Of a stretch of 64,000 nucleotides of DNA, positions 1 through 7,684 are shown one piece after another; position 1 is the stretch's first letter; each line of letters opens with the position of its first letter. Position numbers and translations under genes: made by a program. The DNA comes from Rhodococcus sp. B50 (GTDB lineage: Bacteria; Actinomycetota; Actinomycetes; Mycobacteriales; Mycobacteriaceae). Where the stretch lies: NCBI RefSeq assembly GCF_013602415.1, contig NZ_WPAG02000003.1, forward strand, positions 744,001-808,000, read 5' to 3'. The notes under the pieces are model-generated. The model had not been told where the DNA came from and made no database searches. It saw only the letters and a program-made list of their open reading frames with translations.

Positions 1-43
1 CCCCTACCCACACCTGTCCGCATCGGGTACCGGAACCGGCGTC

Positions 44-1378
44 GTGTCCCATGCCGGCGCTGTCCTGCTGCTGCGCACCGCCGAGAAAACCGGCCTCACC
101 ACAGCATTGACGACCGAACTCGCTCAGTTCCGGAAACCGTTGGCACGCCACGATCCTGGCAAGATCCTCCTCGACCTCGCGCTCTCCCTGGCGATCGGCG
201 GGGACTGCCTCGCCGACATCAACCAACTACGCGCCCACCCCGAACTGTTCGGCCAGGTGGCCTCCGACCCGACTGTCTCCCGCCTGATCACCACCCTCGC
301 CGGTGATGCCGACACCGCTCTCGCCGCGATCGGACGGGCCCGCGCTACCGCCCGCGCCCACGCCTGGACCGCCGCCGGGTCGGTGGCACCCGATCACGCC
401 ATCGACGAGCACACACCGCTGGTCATCGACATCGATGCCACCCTCGTCACCGCGCACTCGGACAAGGAATCTGCTGCCCCGAACTTCAAACGCGGCTTCG
501 GGTTTCATCCGCTGTGTGCGTTCGTCGACCACGGTGAGCACGGCACCGGTGAACCCGTCGCGATGCTGCTGCGCCCGGGCAATGCCGGTTCGAACACCGC
601 CGCCGATCACGTCACTGTCGTGCAGGGCGCCCTGGCGCAGTTGCCGTTCGACCCGGGATATCGGGTCGGGAAGAAGGTGCTGGTCCGGATCGATGGTGCC
701 GGTGGCACCCACTCCTTGATCGAGTATCTGACCAAGCGCAGGCTCTCGTATTCGGTGGGATTCGGGTTGACCGACGCCTATGCCGCCGCGATCGATCTGG
801 TTCCCGAGCAGGCATGGACTCCGGCTTACGACTCGGACGGGCAGGTCCGGGACGGGGCCTGGGTCACCGAGATCACCGGGCTGCTCGACCTGTCGACGTG
901 GCCGACCGGCATGCGCGTGATCGTCAGGAAGGAGAGACCGCATCCGGGTGCGCAGTTGCGGTTCACCGACCGTGACGGCCTGCGGTTGACGGCGTTCGTG
1001 ACCAACACCCGCCGCGGGCAACTCCCCGATCTGGAGTTGCGGCACCGCCGTCGGGCTCGGTGCGAGGACCGGATCCGGACAGCGAAAGCAACCGGGCTGC
1101 AGAATCTTCCGCTGCACGGGTTCGATCAGAACCGGATCTGGCTCGCGCTCGTGCAACTGGCATGCGAGTTGACCGCGTGGATGCAGATGCTGGCATTCAC
1201 CGAGGTCCCGGCGCGGCGGTGGGAGCCGAAACGGCTGCGGCTGCGGGTGCTGTCGATCGCCGGGAAGATCGCCCGCCATGCCCGTCAGGTTCGGCTGCGG
1301 CTGGCCGCGACGGCTCCCGGTGTCGATGTTCTCGTGGCCGGCCTGAACCGGCTCACCGCGCTACCTGCACCTGTGTGA
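44..1378 (+). CDS. IS1380-family transposase, left part of element outside window
   Basis: DDE transposase of the IS1380 family, which catalyses cut-and-paste movement of its element. The 444-residue frame opens with GTG at 44. The acidic residues fall in the expected order: a DIDATLVTAHSD block near residue 128, a VRIDGAGGT block near 215, and an R-rich helix with CEDRIRTAK near 346. Length is close to the family norm, but the reading frame may begin before base 1, so the first residues are uncertain. I could not place either inverted repeat: the left one lies at or beyond the window edge and the right one should lie shortly after 1378. Family call is firm; element borders are not seen. Confidence 0.88.
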   Translation: MSHAGAVLLLRTAEKTGLTTALTTELAQFRKPLARHDPGKILLDLALSLAIGGDCLADINQLRAHPELFGQVASDPTVSRLITTLAGDADTALAAIGRARATARAHAWTAAGSVAPDHAIDEHTPLVIDIDATLVTAHSDKESAAPNFKRGFGFHPLCAFVDHGEHGTGEPVAMLLRPGNAGSNTAADHVTVVQGALAQLPFDPGYRVGKKVLVRIDGAGGTHSLIEYLTKRRLSYSVGFGLTDAYAAAIDLVPEQAWTPAYDSDGQVRDGAWVTEITGLLDLSTWPTGMRVIVRKERPHPGAQLRFTDRDGLRLTAFVTNTRRGQLPDLELRHRRRARCEDRIRTAKATGLQNLPLHGFDQNRIWLALVQLACELTAWMQMLAFTEVPARRWEPKRLRLRVLSIAGKIARHARQVRLRLAATAPGVDVLVAGLNRLTALPAPV

Positions 1379-1515
1379 CCTGCACGAATCTTCATTTATC
1401 GAGTCGAAAGGACACTCAGTTCGGGGCCGTGGACCCCGACGTCACCCGACCGTGTCGGGCGACCAAGCGTGGATGCACACCGGATCCACCGCCTCCACCA
1501 TCGAATCCGAACTGG

Positions 1516-1863
1516 TCAGGCCGGCACGCGGGACTCACGAAAGATTGAGGCTAGCTGGCGGATGTTATTGATTACGTCCGATGCAGTCGGTTCTCGGACT
1601 GGATTAGCGCTCCACCCATAGATGGATTTCTCGGTCGAACTTTGTGCCGGCTGGAGGCTCGGGCGAACTGCCCTCGCCGGTCCCTGCCTCTGAGGGGCTG
1701 ATGCCGGTTGTGGGAAGCGCTTCCTCAGCTCGTTGGCCGCAGGTGCCTCTACGGTGCTAGACGCGGACTTGACGAACTCGCCTTGTTCCTTAAGGGCGTG
1801 AAGTACTTCTCGTGATGTGACGCCCAGCTCTTGGGCGAGTTGGTGTACTCGGAGCTTCCCCAT
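1516..1863 (-). CDS. small IF-2 N-terminal (IF2_N) domain protein
   Basis: 115-residue protein whose first 50 residues match the small helical IF2_N domain at the N-terminus of translation initiation factor IF-2 (MGKLRVHQLAQELG, then a helix with SREVLHALKEQGEFV and SASSTVEAP). The remainder is a basic, proline-rich tail with no GTPase domain, so it is not an initiation factor. Free-standing IF2_N proteins are familiar on actinobacterial plasmids but I know of no assigned role. ATG at 1863 is preceded by a GCAGGG Shine-Dalgarno-like stretch. It follows the HTH gene on the same strand by 33 bases and is probably co-transcribed with it. Confidence 0.72.
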   Translation of the reverse strand: MGKLRVHQLAQELGVTSREVLHALKEQGEFVKSASSTVEAPAANELRKRFPQPASAPQRQGPARAVRPSLQPAQSSTEKSIYGWSANPVREPTASDVINNIRQLASIFRESRVPA

Positions 1864-1896
1864 TTTGACCCTGCCTGAGTTCTTTGAGTGTGGAGA

Positions 1897-2160
1897 CTAT
1901 TCGGAGTCAGTGCCGGTGTTCTTGGTGCGCCGGCGGGGTTGGCGTAGGTCGGTGCGTGCGCCGCGTCCTGGACGGTTGCGGGCCCATTCGACGATCTCGC
2001 TGCGTTTCCACAGGGGTGTGTTGCCGATCTTCTCGACCGGTTTGGGGGCGTGGCCTCGGTTGACGTAGGAGTGGAAGGTCACCGGCTTGATCTCGTTGCC
2101 GGTTTCTTCCTTCAGTACCTCGACGCATTGCTGTGCCGTGAGGCGGTTCGGGTTCGCCAT
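1897..2160 (-). CDS. small helix-turn-helix DNA-binding protein
   Basis: 87-residue protein starting MANPNRLTAQQCVEVLKEE, with a MerR/excisionase-like winged-helix N-terminal half (VTFHSYVNRGHAPKPVEKIG followed by a TPLWKRSEIVEWARNR wing and recognition region). The last 25 residues are basic and disordered. I chose ATG 2160 rather than an upstream in-frame start at 2196 because GAAAGG sits about 10 bases ahead of it. It is divergent from the membrane-protein gene at 2342, so it may act on the operator between them, but that is inference. It lies upstream of the IF2_N gene in the same direction. Confidence 0.7.
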   Translation of the reverse strand: MANPNRLTAQQCVEVLKEETGNEIKPVTFHSYVNRGHAPKPVEKIGNTPLWKRSEIVEWARNRPGRGARTDLRQPRRRTKNTGTDSE

Positions 2161-2275
2161 TGCTTCTGGCCTTTCGTTTCTCGGGGCCACGGTCATCGCC
2201 GGGTGTGCCGGGGTCCGGTTCTCGAAACTTTACATAGCGGAATTGCTTTGTGGAAACGTGTGGGCGTGCCCGGAG

Positions 2276-2305
2276 TTGCAACAATACAAATAAGTATTGT
2301 AAAGT
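2276..2305 (+). promoter_or_regulatory. SigA-like promoter with embedded palindromic operator
   Basis: TTGCAA at 2276-2281 and TAAAGT at 2300-2305 are separated by 18 bases and fit a vegetative promoter facing the gene at 2342. The spacer holds a perfect inverted repeat, ACAATAC (2281-2287) and GTATTGT (2294-2300) around AAATAA. The same layout recurs at 6274-6304, so both genes may share one repressor. The regulator is not identified; the small HTH proteins nearby are candidates. Confidence 0.6.
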
Positions 2306-2341
2306 TGTGAGCGAAAGAACGACCGAGGTAAGGGGAATCGG

Positions 2342-2929
2342 ATGTCGATCATCACCGTTATGGCAGCGATTGCGCTGGCGGCACTGCTCGTCTGGACGAT
2401 CGGCGCTCCGATCGCTCGCCTCGGTGGCGCCCTGCTGGCGATCGCCTCGTTGCTGTGCATCGTCTCCGGCGACCCGATCGCCACCCGCGCGCCGCTGCTC
2501 CTGGTCGGTGCGGCGCTGTGGCTGGCCGGTCACTTCCTGACCGCCTACAAAACCCGGACCTGGTCCTCGCGGCTGGCCGAGAACATCGTGATCCGCACGC
2601 CGTTGCGCTATCTCGATCCGGTCCGCGGCTACGAGCACCGCCATGCGCGCCGCATCGCTACGGGCAGCACGCCGGAGTCGACCCCCGGCCGGATTCACTC
2701 TCAGGCCGACGACTTCGCGCAGTGGGAGCGGGAACTGACCACCGACACCGCTCCCGCAGTCCCGACTCCGTCTGTCCGCCCCGTGGCCAAACGCGTCCCC
2801 GTCCGCCCGGCCGGGCCCTCGCGCGGTGCCGTCTACGGCAAGCGCGCAGCCAAGATCGCCACCAACATCGCCGTCCGCAAGGTTCCCGGTGCCCGCGCCG
2901 CGCGCTCGGCCTGGCGGTTCGTGCGCTGA
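2342..2929 (+). CDS. membrane protein of unknown function
   Basis: 195-residue protein. Residues 1-75 hold two to three hydrophobic segments (MSIITVMAAIALAALLVW, then ARLGGALLAIASLLCIV and APLLLVGAALWLAGHFL). They are followed by a cytoplasmic-type, Arg- and Pro-rich C-terminal half. No enzymatic motif is visible. ATG 2342 follows AAGGGGAA at proper spacing. The gene is driven by the operator-bearing promoter at 2276-2305 and heads a same-strand run (DUF3560, small gene, exonuclease), suggesting a plasmid maintenance or transfer operon, but the role is unknown. Confidence 0.65.
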   Translation: MSIITVMAAIALAALLVWTIGAPIARLGGALLAIASLLCIVSGDPIATRAPLLLVGAALWLAGHFLTAYKTRTWSSRLAENIVIRTPLRYLDPVRGYEHRHARRIATGSTPESTPGRIHSQADDFAQWERELTTDTAPAVPTPSVRPVAKRVPVRPAGPSRGAVYGKRAAKIATNIAVRKVPGARAARSAWRFVR

Positions 2930-2987
2930 CCGCCTCTTCCTCCGGCTCACTTCATCCGCACACACGCTCAGAAAGGGTGGACCACTC

Positions 2988-4027
2988 ATGTCCGCACTGA
3001 CCATCACCCACACCCACGCCGACGGCACCCTGATCGACGGCACGAGCCGTGGTGACGGCTCCGCCGAGATCCTCAAGGCCCAGCGCTGGCGCTGGTCCTT
3101 GAGGATCTCGGGTCCGGGTACATCCCGCAGTCGCGGGACCGCCGCGCCAAGCGTGCCCAGATCGACGCCACCGCCGCCGCGCTGCGCGCCGCCGGATTCA
3201 CCGTCGACGTCGACATCGACGACACCTACCGGCCCACTGCCGATGTCGAGGCCGACAAGATCGCCCGCCAGGCCGCCCGCGTGGACGCTCTCGATGCCAA
3301 GGCCGACCGTAAGGCCGGCACCGCCGAGGCCGCGTGGGCCGCCGACCAGGCCGCGCATGATGCGCTGCCCGAGGGTGGCGAGCCGATCAAGGTCGGCCAC
3401 CACAGCGAGGCCCGGCACCGCCGCGCGGTGGAAAAGTCCTGGAACGCGCTCGGCAAGGCCGTGGCAGCCGAGCGTGAGGCCGCAGCCGCGCGGGGCCGCG
3501 CCGACGCCGCCGCCGAGACCACCGACCGTCGGTACGCCCCGGTCACCGTCGCGCGCCGGATCGACAAGCTCACCGCCGAGCTGCGCCGCCTCGAACGTGA
3601 CCGCGACGGATACACCCGGACGCTGCACACCAACCAGCAGACCGGCCACAAGTACGTCGAGACCCACGAAGCTGCAACCAGGGACTACCGCGAGCGGGTA
3701 CTCGCCGAGATCGAGCACACCGCCGACGAGCTCGCCTACTGGGAAGGCGTGCGCGCGCATCAGATCACCGCAGGCACCGCCGCCGCCTACAGCCGCGACG
3801 TTGTGGCCGTGGGCGATCTGGTGCGGTACGCAGGGCACTTCCACCGAGTCCTCAAGGTCAATGCGAAATCGGTGACCGTCGGCTCGATCGTCGGAGGTTC
3901 GTGGACAGATCGCGTCCCCTACACCGAGATCCGGGGACTGCGCGATGCCGACGGCCAGGTGGTGCGGATCGTCGACGGCACGCGGGTGACCGAACCTGAG
4001 ACCAGCACCGAGACCGGCGCGGCTTGA
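2988..4027 (+). pseudogene. DUF3560-domain protein gene with a frame break near 3098
   Basis: ATG 2988 (Shine-Dalgarno GAAAGGG) opens MSALTITHTHADGTLIDGTS, the typical start of actinobacterial DUF3560 proteins. The frame runs to about RWRWS at 3087-3098. The family sequence then continues in a different frame (GSGYIPQSRDRRAKRAQID from about 3110, then a long coiled-coil to the stop at 4027). A loss of one base, or gain of two, near 3096-3105 would explain it. The second-frame part alone opens at 3281 and encodes 248 residues. Joined, the protein would be about 346 residues, normal for the family. Function of DUF3560 is unknown. The frame break may be real decay or a sequencing slip. Confidence 0.75.
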
Positions 4028-4042
4028 CCTGTGTCGTTCTTC

Positions 4043-4073
4043 CCGGGGCGCTCGGACAGCCCGAGCGCCCCGG
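4043..4073 (+). terminator. strong hairpin, probable terminator
   Basis: Perfect 13-bp stem, CCGGGGCGCTCGG at 4043-4055 with its complement at 4061-4073 and a 5-base loop, 15 bases past the DUF3560 stop. There is no T-run, as is usual for actinobacterial terminators. Confidence 0.65.
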
Positions 4074-4103
4074 CCTCGCGACATGGAGACGATGGGAGAA
4101 AAC

Positions 4104-4392
4104 ATGACCAAGACGCTCACCAACCGCCCGCGGCGACGAGATCGCCGTCGGGCAGCTGTGGACGGACGATCCGCGCCGCACCACCGTGCGGACGCTGCGC
4201 ATCGACGACCTCGTTCGCGAGGGGAACCTGGGTTCGCGCGCGGTGTGCACCGTCATCCGCTCCCGCGACACCGACACCGGGCAGACCACCGAGCCCGGAC
4301 GTGTCGTGTCGATCAACATCGACAGCCTGCACACCACCGCCGGTGGCCGTGGGTACCGTCTCGCCGTGGACGATTCGCGTCCCTCGCACTGA
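4104..4392 (+). pseudogene. small conserved gene with a frame break near 4125
   Basis: ATG 4104 follows GGGAGAA and opens MTKTLT, after which the reading becomes Arg/His-rich nonsense. From 4126 in the next frame the sequence reads ARGDEIAVGQLWTDD and then RTTVRTLRIDDLVREGNLG, with ordinary composition through to the stop at 4390-4392. One extra base near 4122-4125 would join them into a protein of about 95 residues. If the break is real, a shorter product could start at GTG 4186 (68 residues). No known domain recognised. It sits between the DUF3560 gene and the exonuclease gene on the same strand. Confidence 0.6.
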
Positions 4393-4424
4393 GGTTGTCC
4401 ACCACGATCAGCAGAGGAGAAGCC

Positions 4425-5048
4425 GTGTCGTTGCAGATGCTGTCCCCGCGTGAGTGGGCCACTGCCATGCTCGCCGACCAGGCCGCCTGCATCCTCGACG
4501 TCGAGACTTCAGGGTTGACCGGCTCGATCCTCGAGATCGCAGTCATCGACGCTGCGACCGGCGTGGTCCTGCTCGACACGCTCGTCGACTGCCGGCCGGT
4601 GCAGATCGAACCCGGCGCTCACGCGGTGCACGGCATCGCTGCCGCCGATCTCGACGGTGCACCGTGCTGGCCGGAGGTGTTCGCGCAGCTGGCCGGTGTC
4701 ACCTCCGGGCGTCAGGTCCTGGCCTACAACGCACCGTTCGATCACGGCCGCGTTCTCGCGGATTGCCACCGGGCGGGTATCGACCCCGGCGATCTCGCCG
4801 AGACCAGCCGCTGGCAGTGCGTGATGGCCCGTCGCTGCGACGCGCTCGGGCTCGGAGCGGAAGGGCGCGTGCGGCTCGGTGGCGGTCACCGCGCGCTTGC
4901 CGACGTGCGCGCGACCCGCGCGGTGCTTCGGATGCTCGCCGACGGGCGACCCGACACCGAGGGATCGGCTGCCCTGGCGGCCCGTGCTGCTGACAAACCC
5001 CGCGATGGAGAGCCGGTGTGCCGCCGACCCGTGCACTATCTCCGATGA
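4425..5048 (+). CDS. DnaQ-like DEDDh 3'-5' exonuclease
   Basis: 207-residue exonuclease of the DnaQ/RNase T fold. All catalytic blocks are visible: Exo I as ILDVETSG with D25 and E27, Exo II as NAPFDHG near residue 102, and Exo III as HRALADVRAT near residue 154, giving the His and Asp of a DEDDh enzyme. It should remove nucleotides from 3' ends of DNA or RNA. It is free-standing rather than part of a polymerase, as is common on plasmids and phages. GTG 4425 is chosen over in-frame upstream codons because AGGAGA ends 4 bases before it. The last 30 residues are basic and probably disordered. Confidence 0.85.
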   Translation: MSLQMLSPREWATAMLADQAACILDVETSGLTGSILEIAVIDAATGVVLLDTLVDCRPVQIEPGAHAVHGIAAADLDGAPCWPEVFAQLAGVTSGRQVLAYNAPFDHGRVLADCHRAGIDPGDLAETSRWQCVMARRCDALGLGAEGRVRLGGGHRALADVRATRAVLRMLADGRPDTEGSAALAARAADKPRDGEPVCRRPVHYLR

Positions 5049-5064
5049 CCCGACCCTGTAAATA

Positions 5065-5077
5065 GGGCTCTGAACTG
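5065..5077 (+). repeat. 13-base direct repeat, partner at 6088-6100
   Basis: GGGCTCTGAACTG occurs here and at 6088-6100, where it overlaps the TGA stop of the membrane-protein gene. A second identical 15-mer, GACGGCACGTCCCGG, occurs at 5082-5096 and 6226-6240. The left copy may be the 3' end of a lost paralogue of the intervening gene. Confidence 0.6.
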
Positions 5078-5100
5078 GGCAGACGGCACGTCCCGGTGGG

Positions 5101-6096
5101 ATGGTCGGCCGCAACCGGATGTCGGCACCGGCGGTGCCTGTCACAGCCGATCCCAATAGAGCGATGTCCTGTTTGACCGTTATGCCCTCGGGAGAGCCGA
5201 GCGCGAGCAGAACAGGGGACGATGTGGACTTCAGCAGGGACGACAATGCTCCGTCGCGGTGGCGGACCAACCGCCGCGCAAGTGTCGACGAGCGCATTCT
5301 CCAACTCCAGGACGTGGTGATCCTCGGACCGTCCGCGTGCGGGGCAGGACTGCGCGCGGTGCGGTGGATCGGCGCAGCGGTGGTCCTCGTCGGGTTGTGC
5401 GTGGCGGCAGTGGGTCTGCTGTCGGTCATCGTCACCGGTGCGGACGAGCATTCGTCGACTCATGCGGAGGGGGAGGCAGGGTTCGTTCTGTTCTGTGGTC
5501 TGATGGTGTCCCTCCTGGGCCGTCTGATTCTGGCCGTCGCGCGTAGGCGTGCGATCAAGCGCGGCGCAGTGACCCGGGAAACGCTCACGGCTGCACCGCA
5601 GGAGTTCACCGACGCCTTCCGTCGGGCGGTCAACGCCGCCGACACCATCGGCGAATCTCTCGCCTACCGGCAGGGGTGGCTGCCGGGGGTGGATCTCGAT
5701 GCGGCGTTGTGGGATCTGGCTCGGCATCTCGAGACCGGCACGCGGCTGCACGATGCGCTCGCCGGCGCACCGGTGGGGTTGGAGTACCGCGAGCAGATCG
5801 AGCGGGCTCGCGCCGCGCTGGATGGGTGTTTGGGGCATCTGCGGGCCGGGGCGGACCGTCTGACCGGCTTGGTGGGCCGGGTCGAGGCTTTGGACATGGA
5901 GTTGACCGCGCCTGTGCGCCGCGCCGAGCTCGAGGAGCTGCGCGAGTTGCGCGCGCGCCGCGACGCCGAGCAGATGAGCCGGCTCTCTGCCGCCACGGCG
6001 GACGTCGAATCCATCGACCCCGCGTTCGGTGATGTCGCGGACGCGGCGACCGGGGTGCTCGATGCGTACGACGAATTACCGAAAAGTGGGCTCTGA
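5101..6096 (+). CDS. two-helix membrane protein with C-terminal coiled coil
   Basis: Up to 331 residues. Two membrane segments lie near residues 87-112 (VRWIGAAVVLVGLCVAAVGL) and 126-145 (GFVLFCGLMVSLLGRLILAV), followed by about 180 residues of Leu/Glu/Arg-rich helix predicted as coiled coil (REQIERARAALDG, then ELEELRELRARRDAEQ). No catalytic motif is seen. The start is uncertain: GTG or ATG codons at 5101, 5164, 5188 and 5224 are all in frame and none has a convincing Shine-Dalgarno sequence. The gene is followed by a strong terminator at 6145. Function unknown; possibly envelope-associated. Confidence 0.65.
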   Translation: MVGRNRMSAPAVPVTADPNRAMSCLTVMPSGEPSASRTGDDVDFSRDDNAPSRWRTNRRASVDERILQLQDVVILGPSACGAGLRAVRWIGAAVVLVGLCVAAVGLLSVIVTGADEHSSTHAEGEAGFVLFCGLMVSLLGRLILAVARRRAIKRGAVTRETLTAAPQEFTDAFRRAVNAADTIGESLAYRQGWLPGVDLDAALWDLARHLETGTRLHDALAGAPVGLEYREQIERARAALDGCLGHLRAGADRLTGLVGRVEALDMELTAPVRRAELEELRELRARRDAEQMSRLSAATADVESIDPAFGDVADAATGVLDAYDELPKSGL

Positions 6097-6144
6097 ACTG
6101 CATAGATGACCCGTCCCGCGGGGCGGGCGGGCTCGAAATGGTCG

Positions 6145-6185
6145 ATGCCGGGTGTGGGAAGAGTTCCCTGCGCCCGGCATTTTTT
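6145..6185 (+). terminator. rho-independent terminator
   Basis: ATGCCGGG (6145-6152) pairs with CCCGGCAT (6173-6180), with inner pairing GGGAA to TTCCC, directly followed by TTTTT at 6181-6185. It lies about 50 bases beyond the membrane-protein stop. Confidence 0.85.
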
Positions 6186-6273
6186 CTGGGTGTTCTCGTC
6201 ACCGAAAGCTGCGTTGAGCTGCGGTGACGGCACGTCCCGGAGGGCGCGAACGGAAGGGGTGACCGTCCAGGGG

Positions 6274-6304
6274 TTGCAACTATACAAATAGCATTTGTAT
6301 AGTT
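6274..6304 (+). promoter_or_regulatory. SigA-like promoter with 12-bp-arm palindromic operator
   Basis: TTGCAA at 6274-6279, an 18-base spacer and TATAGT at 6298-6303 make a near-consensus promoter. Between and overlapping them is a perfect palindrome: AACTATACAAAT (6278-6289), AGC, ATTTGTATAGTT (6293-6304). A repressor bound here would block RNA polymerase. The element shares ATACAAATA, spacing and the TTGCAAC box with 2276-2305. Confidence 0.75.
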
Positions 6305-6339
6305 ATTCCTGTCCGGAACACCGAACCAGGGAGAAGAAG

Positions 6340-6552
6340 ATGTCGAATACCCCTGTTGCAGAACTCATCACCGTCACCATCACCGGAACTCCGGTGCGCG
6401 CCGAGATCGCCGAAATCCTCGACTACCGCACCGACTTCTTCGGCGGCCGAGGCATCGATGTCCGCCTGGTCGACGGCACCGTCGCCCGGCACGTCGATGC
6501 GCTCGACATCGAGGTGGGCGTCGCCGCGCGCACTGCGCGCACCGCTGCCTGA
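6340..6552 (+). CDS. small conserved protein, unknown function
   Basis: 70-residue acidic protein opening MSNTPVAELITVTITG, ending ARTARTAA. ATG 6340 is preceded by GGGAGAAG at good spacing, 36 bases after the promoter-operator. The sequence alternates short beta-like stretches (ELITVTITGTPVRAEI, GIDVRLVDGTV) and has no Cys and no membrane segment; it may be a small beta-barrel-like protein. No known domain recognised. It leads a run of small genes ending at the terminator at 7044. Confidence 0.6.
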   Translation: MSNTPVAELITVTITGTPVRAEIAEILDYRTDFFGGRGIDVRLVDGTVARHVDALDIEVGVAARTARTAA

Positions 6553-6598
6553 TGTGCCTGCCGATCTCGAATCCACGTCCCAGTACAGGAGAACGCCC

Positions 6599-7036
6599 AT
6601 GACAGCACCGGCCACCGCACTGCCTGCCGGGTTCGCCACCGAGGTCGACGGAGCTGCCGCGCTCATTGTCGGCGGCGTCCACTTCCTTCCCGCGTCATCC
6701 GCAGCGCGGCGCGCTGGCGCAGCCGTTCGCGGGTGCGCAGGGTTCGACTTCGGAGGTCGGGGTGATCGGCGTACCGCTGTACGCGCTGGTCGCGGTCGAC
6801 TGGGCAACCGAGGTGACCACCATCGAGCGGGACCGCCGCACTCGCACGGTGTTCGCCACGGACTGGCTGGGCACTCCGCGAGGGGTCACGTGGTATCTGC
6901 ACCCGGCCGTCCATGACGCCGCGCGCGGGCTGTATCTGCTCGATGATTCGGAGCCACCGCGAGTGATCCGCGGGCGTTCCGAAACGGTCTCGCCCCGCTC
7001 GAGCGAGCGGGATTTCAGTGGCCACCGCGTCGCTGA
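6599..7036 (+). pseudogene. small gene with broken reading frame
   Basis: ATG 6599 lies just after an AGGAGAA ribosome site and opens MTAPATALPAGFATEVDG. Normal-looking protein runs to about 6690. Coding character then continues one frame over (VGVIGVPLYALVAVDWATEV, TVFATDWLGTPRGVTWYLHP) until about 6960. That second frame has no stop before the hairpin at 7044, whereas the first frame stops at 7034-7036, so two compensating indels, near 6700 and near 6980, may be present. No domain recognised. It lies 46 bases after the 70-residue gene. Confidence 0.55.
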
Positions 7037-7043
7037 CGATCAA

Positions 7044-7074
7044 GGGCCGGGGGTGCTGATATCACCCCCGGCCC
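7044..7074 (+). terminator. strong hairpin, probable terminator
   Basis: Perfect 12-bp stem GGGCCGGGGGTG (7044-7055) and complement (7063-7074) around a 7-base AT-rich loop; no T-run follows. Confidence 0.65.
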
Positions 7075-7134
7075 GACCCCATTGTCCACCACCGACCGAA
7101 CCGACCCGCACAGCACCCGAGAGGAATACCTACC

Positions 7135-7572
7135 GTGACCGCACAGTCCTACAACGTCCTCGCCGAACTCGACACCGAGTTCGGACCGGAGAACGCCGAG
7201 CAGCTGCTCGACCCCATCGCCGACTACAGCGGCGCGGCCGGGCGCTCCGAACTCGGCCACGCCGAGGTGATCGTCACCGTCCCAGCCGACTCGGTACGCC
7301 AGGCCAACTCCACCGCACCGGCGATCCTCGGGACCTATACCTGGCCCCTGCGCTCGGTGCGGGTGCTGCTCACCGCCGACTACGACCGCCTGCTCGACGG
7401 CGTGGATCTGCCGCCGCTGCTGTCGGTTCAGGGGGCCGCCGACCAGCTCGGAATCAGCCGCCAGGCCGTGCTCAAGGCGATCACCGCCCAGCGGCTGCCC
7501 GCCATCCGTGTTGGCGGCACCTGGATCGTGCGGGAATCGGCTGTGCGCGCCCGCGCTCAGCGCAGCGCGTGA
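7135..7572 (+). CDS. excisionase-type HTH DNA-binding protein
   Basis: 145 residues. The C-terminal 50 residues form an excisionase-family winged helix: LLSVQGAADQLGISRQAVLK, then RLPAIRVGGTWIVRESAV, the pattern of helix-turn-helix and Arg-containing wing in HTH_17 proteins. The N-terminal 95 residues form a separate alpha/beta domain with EVIVTVPADSV and SVRVLLTADYDRLLDGVDLP. It should bind DNA as a small regulator of plasmid or element functions. GTG 7135 is the likely start. A decayed copy of the central part lies at 9730-9894. Confidence 0.75.
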   Translation: MTAQSYNVLAELDTEFGPENAEQLLDPIADYSGAAGRSELGHAEVIVTVPADSVRQANSTAPAILGTYTWPLRSVRVLLTADYDRLLDGVDLPPLLSVQGAADQLGISRQAVLKAITAQRLPAIRVGGTWIVRESAVRARAQRSA

Positions 7573-7684
7573 GAGGCACCCTGTTGGTCGAACGCGGCCC
7601 TCTCGACGACAATTCGCGTCCCCGGGCACTCTGTCGTGCCCGCCTTACCGCCCGGCCTCCGCCGCAGAACCGACAAGGACCACC

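Noticed and set aside
1907..4123. A 738-codon open frame on the minus strand.
   Set aside because: It lies opposite the membrane-protein and DUF3560 genes, is Gly/Arg/Val-rich and is a shadow of high-GC coding on the other strand.
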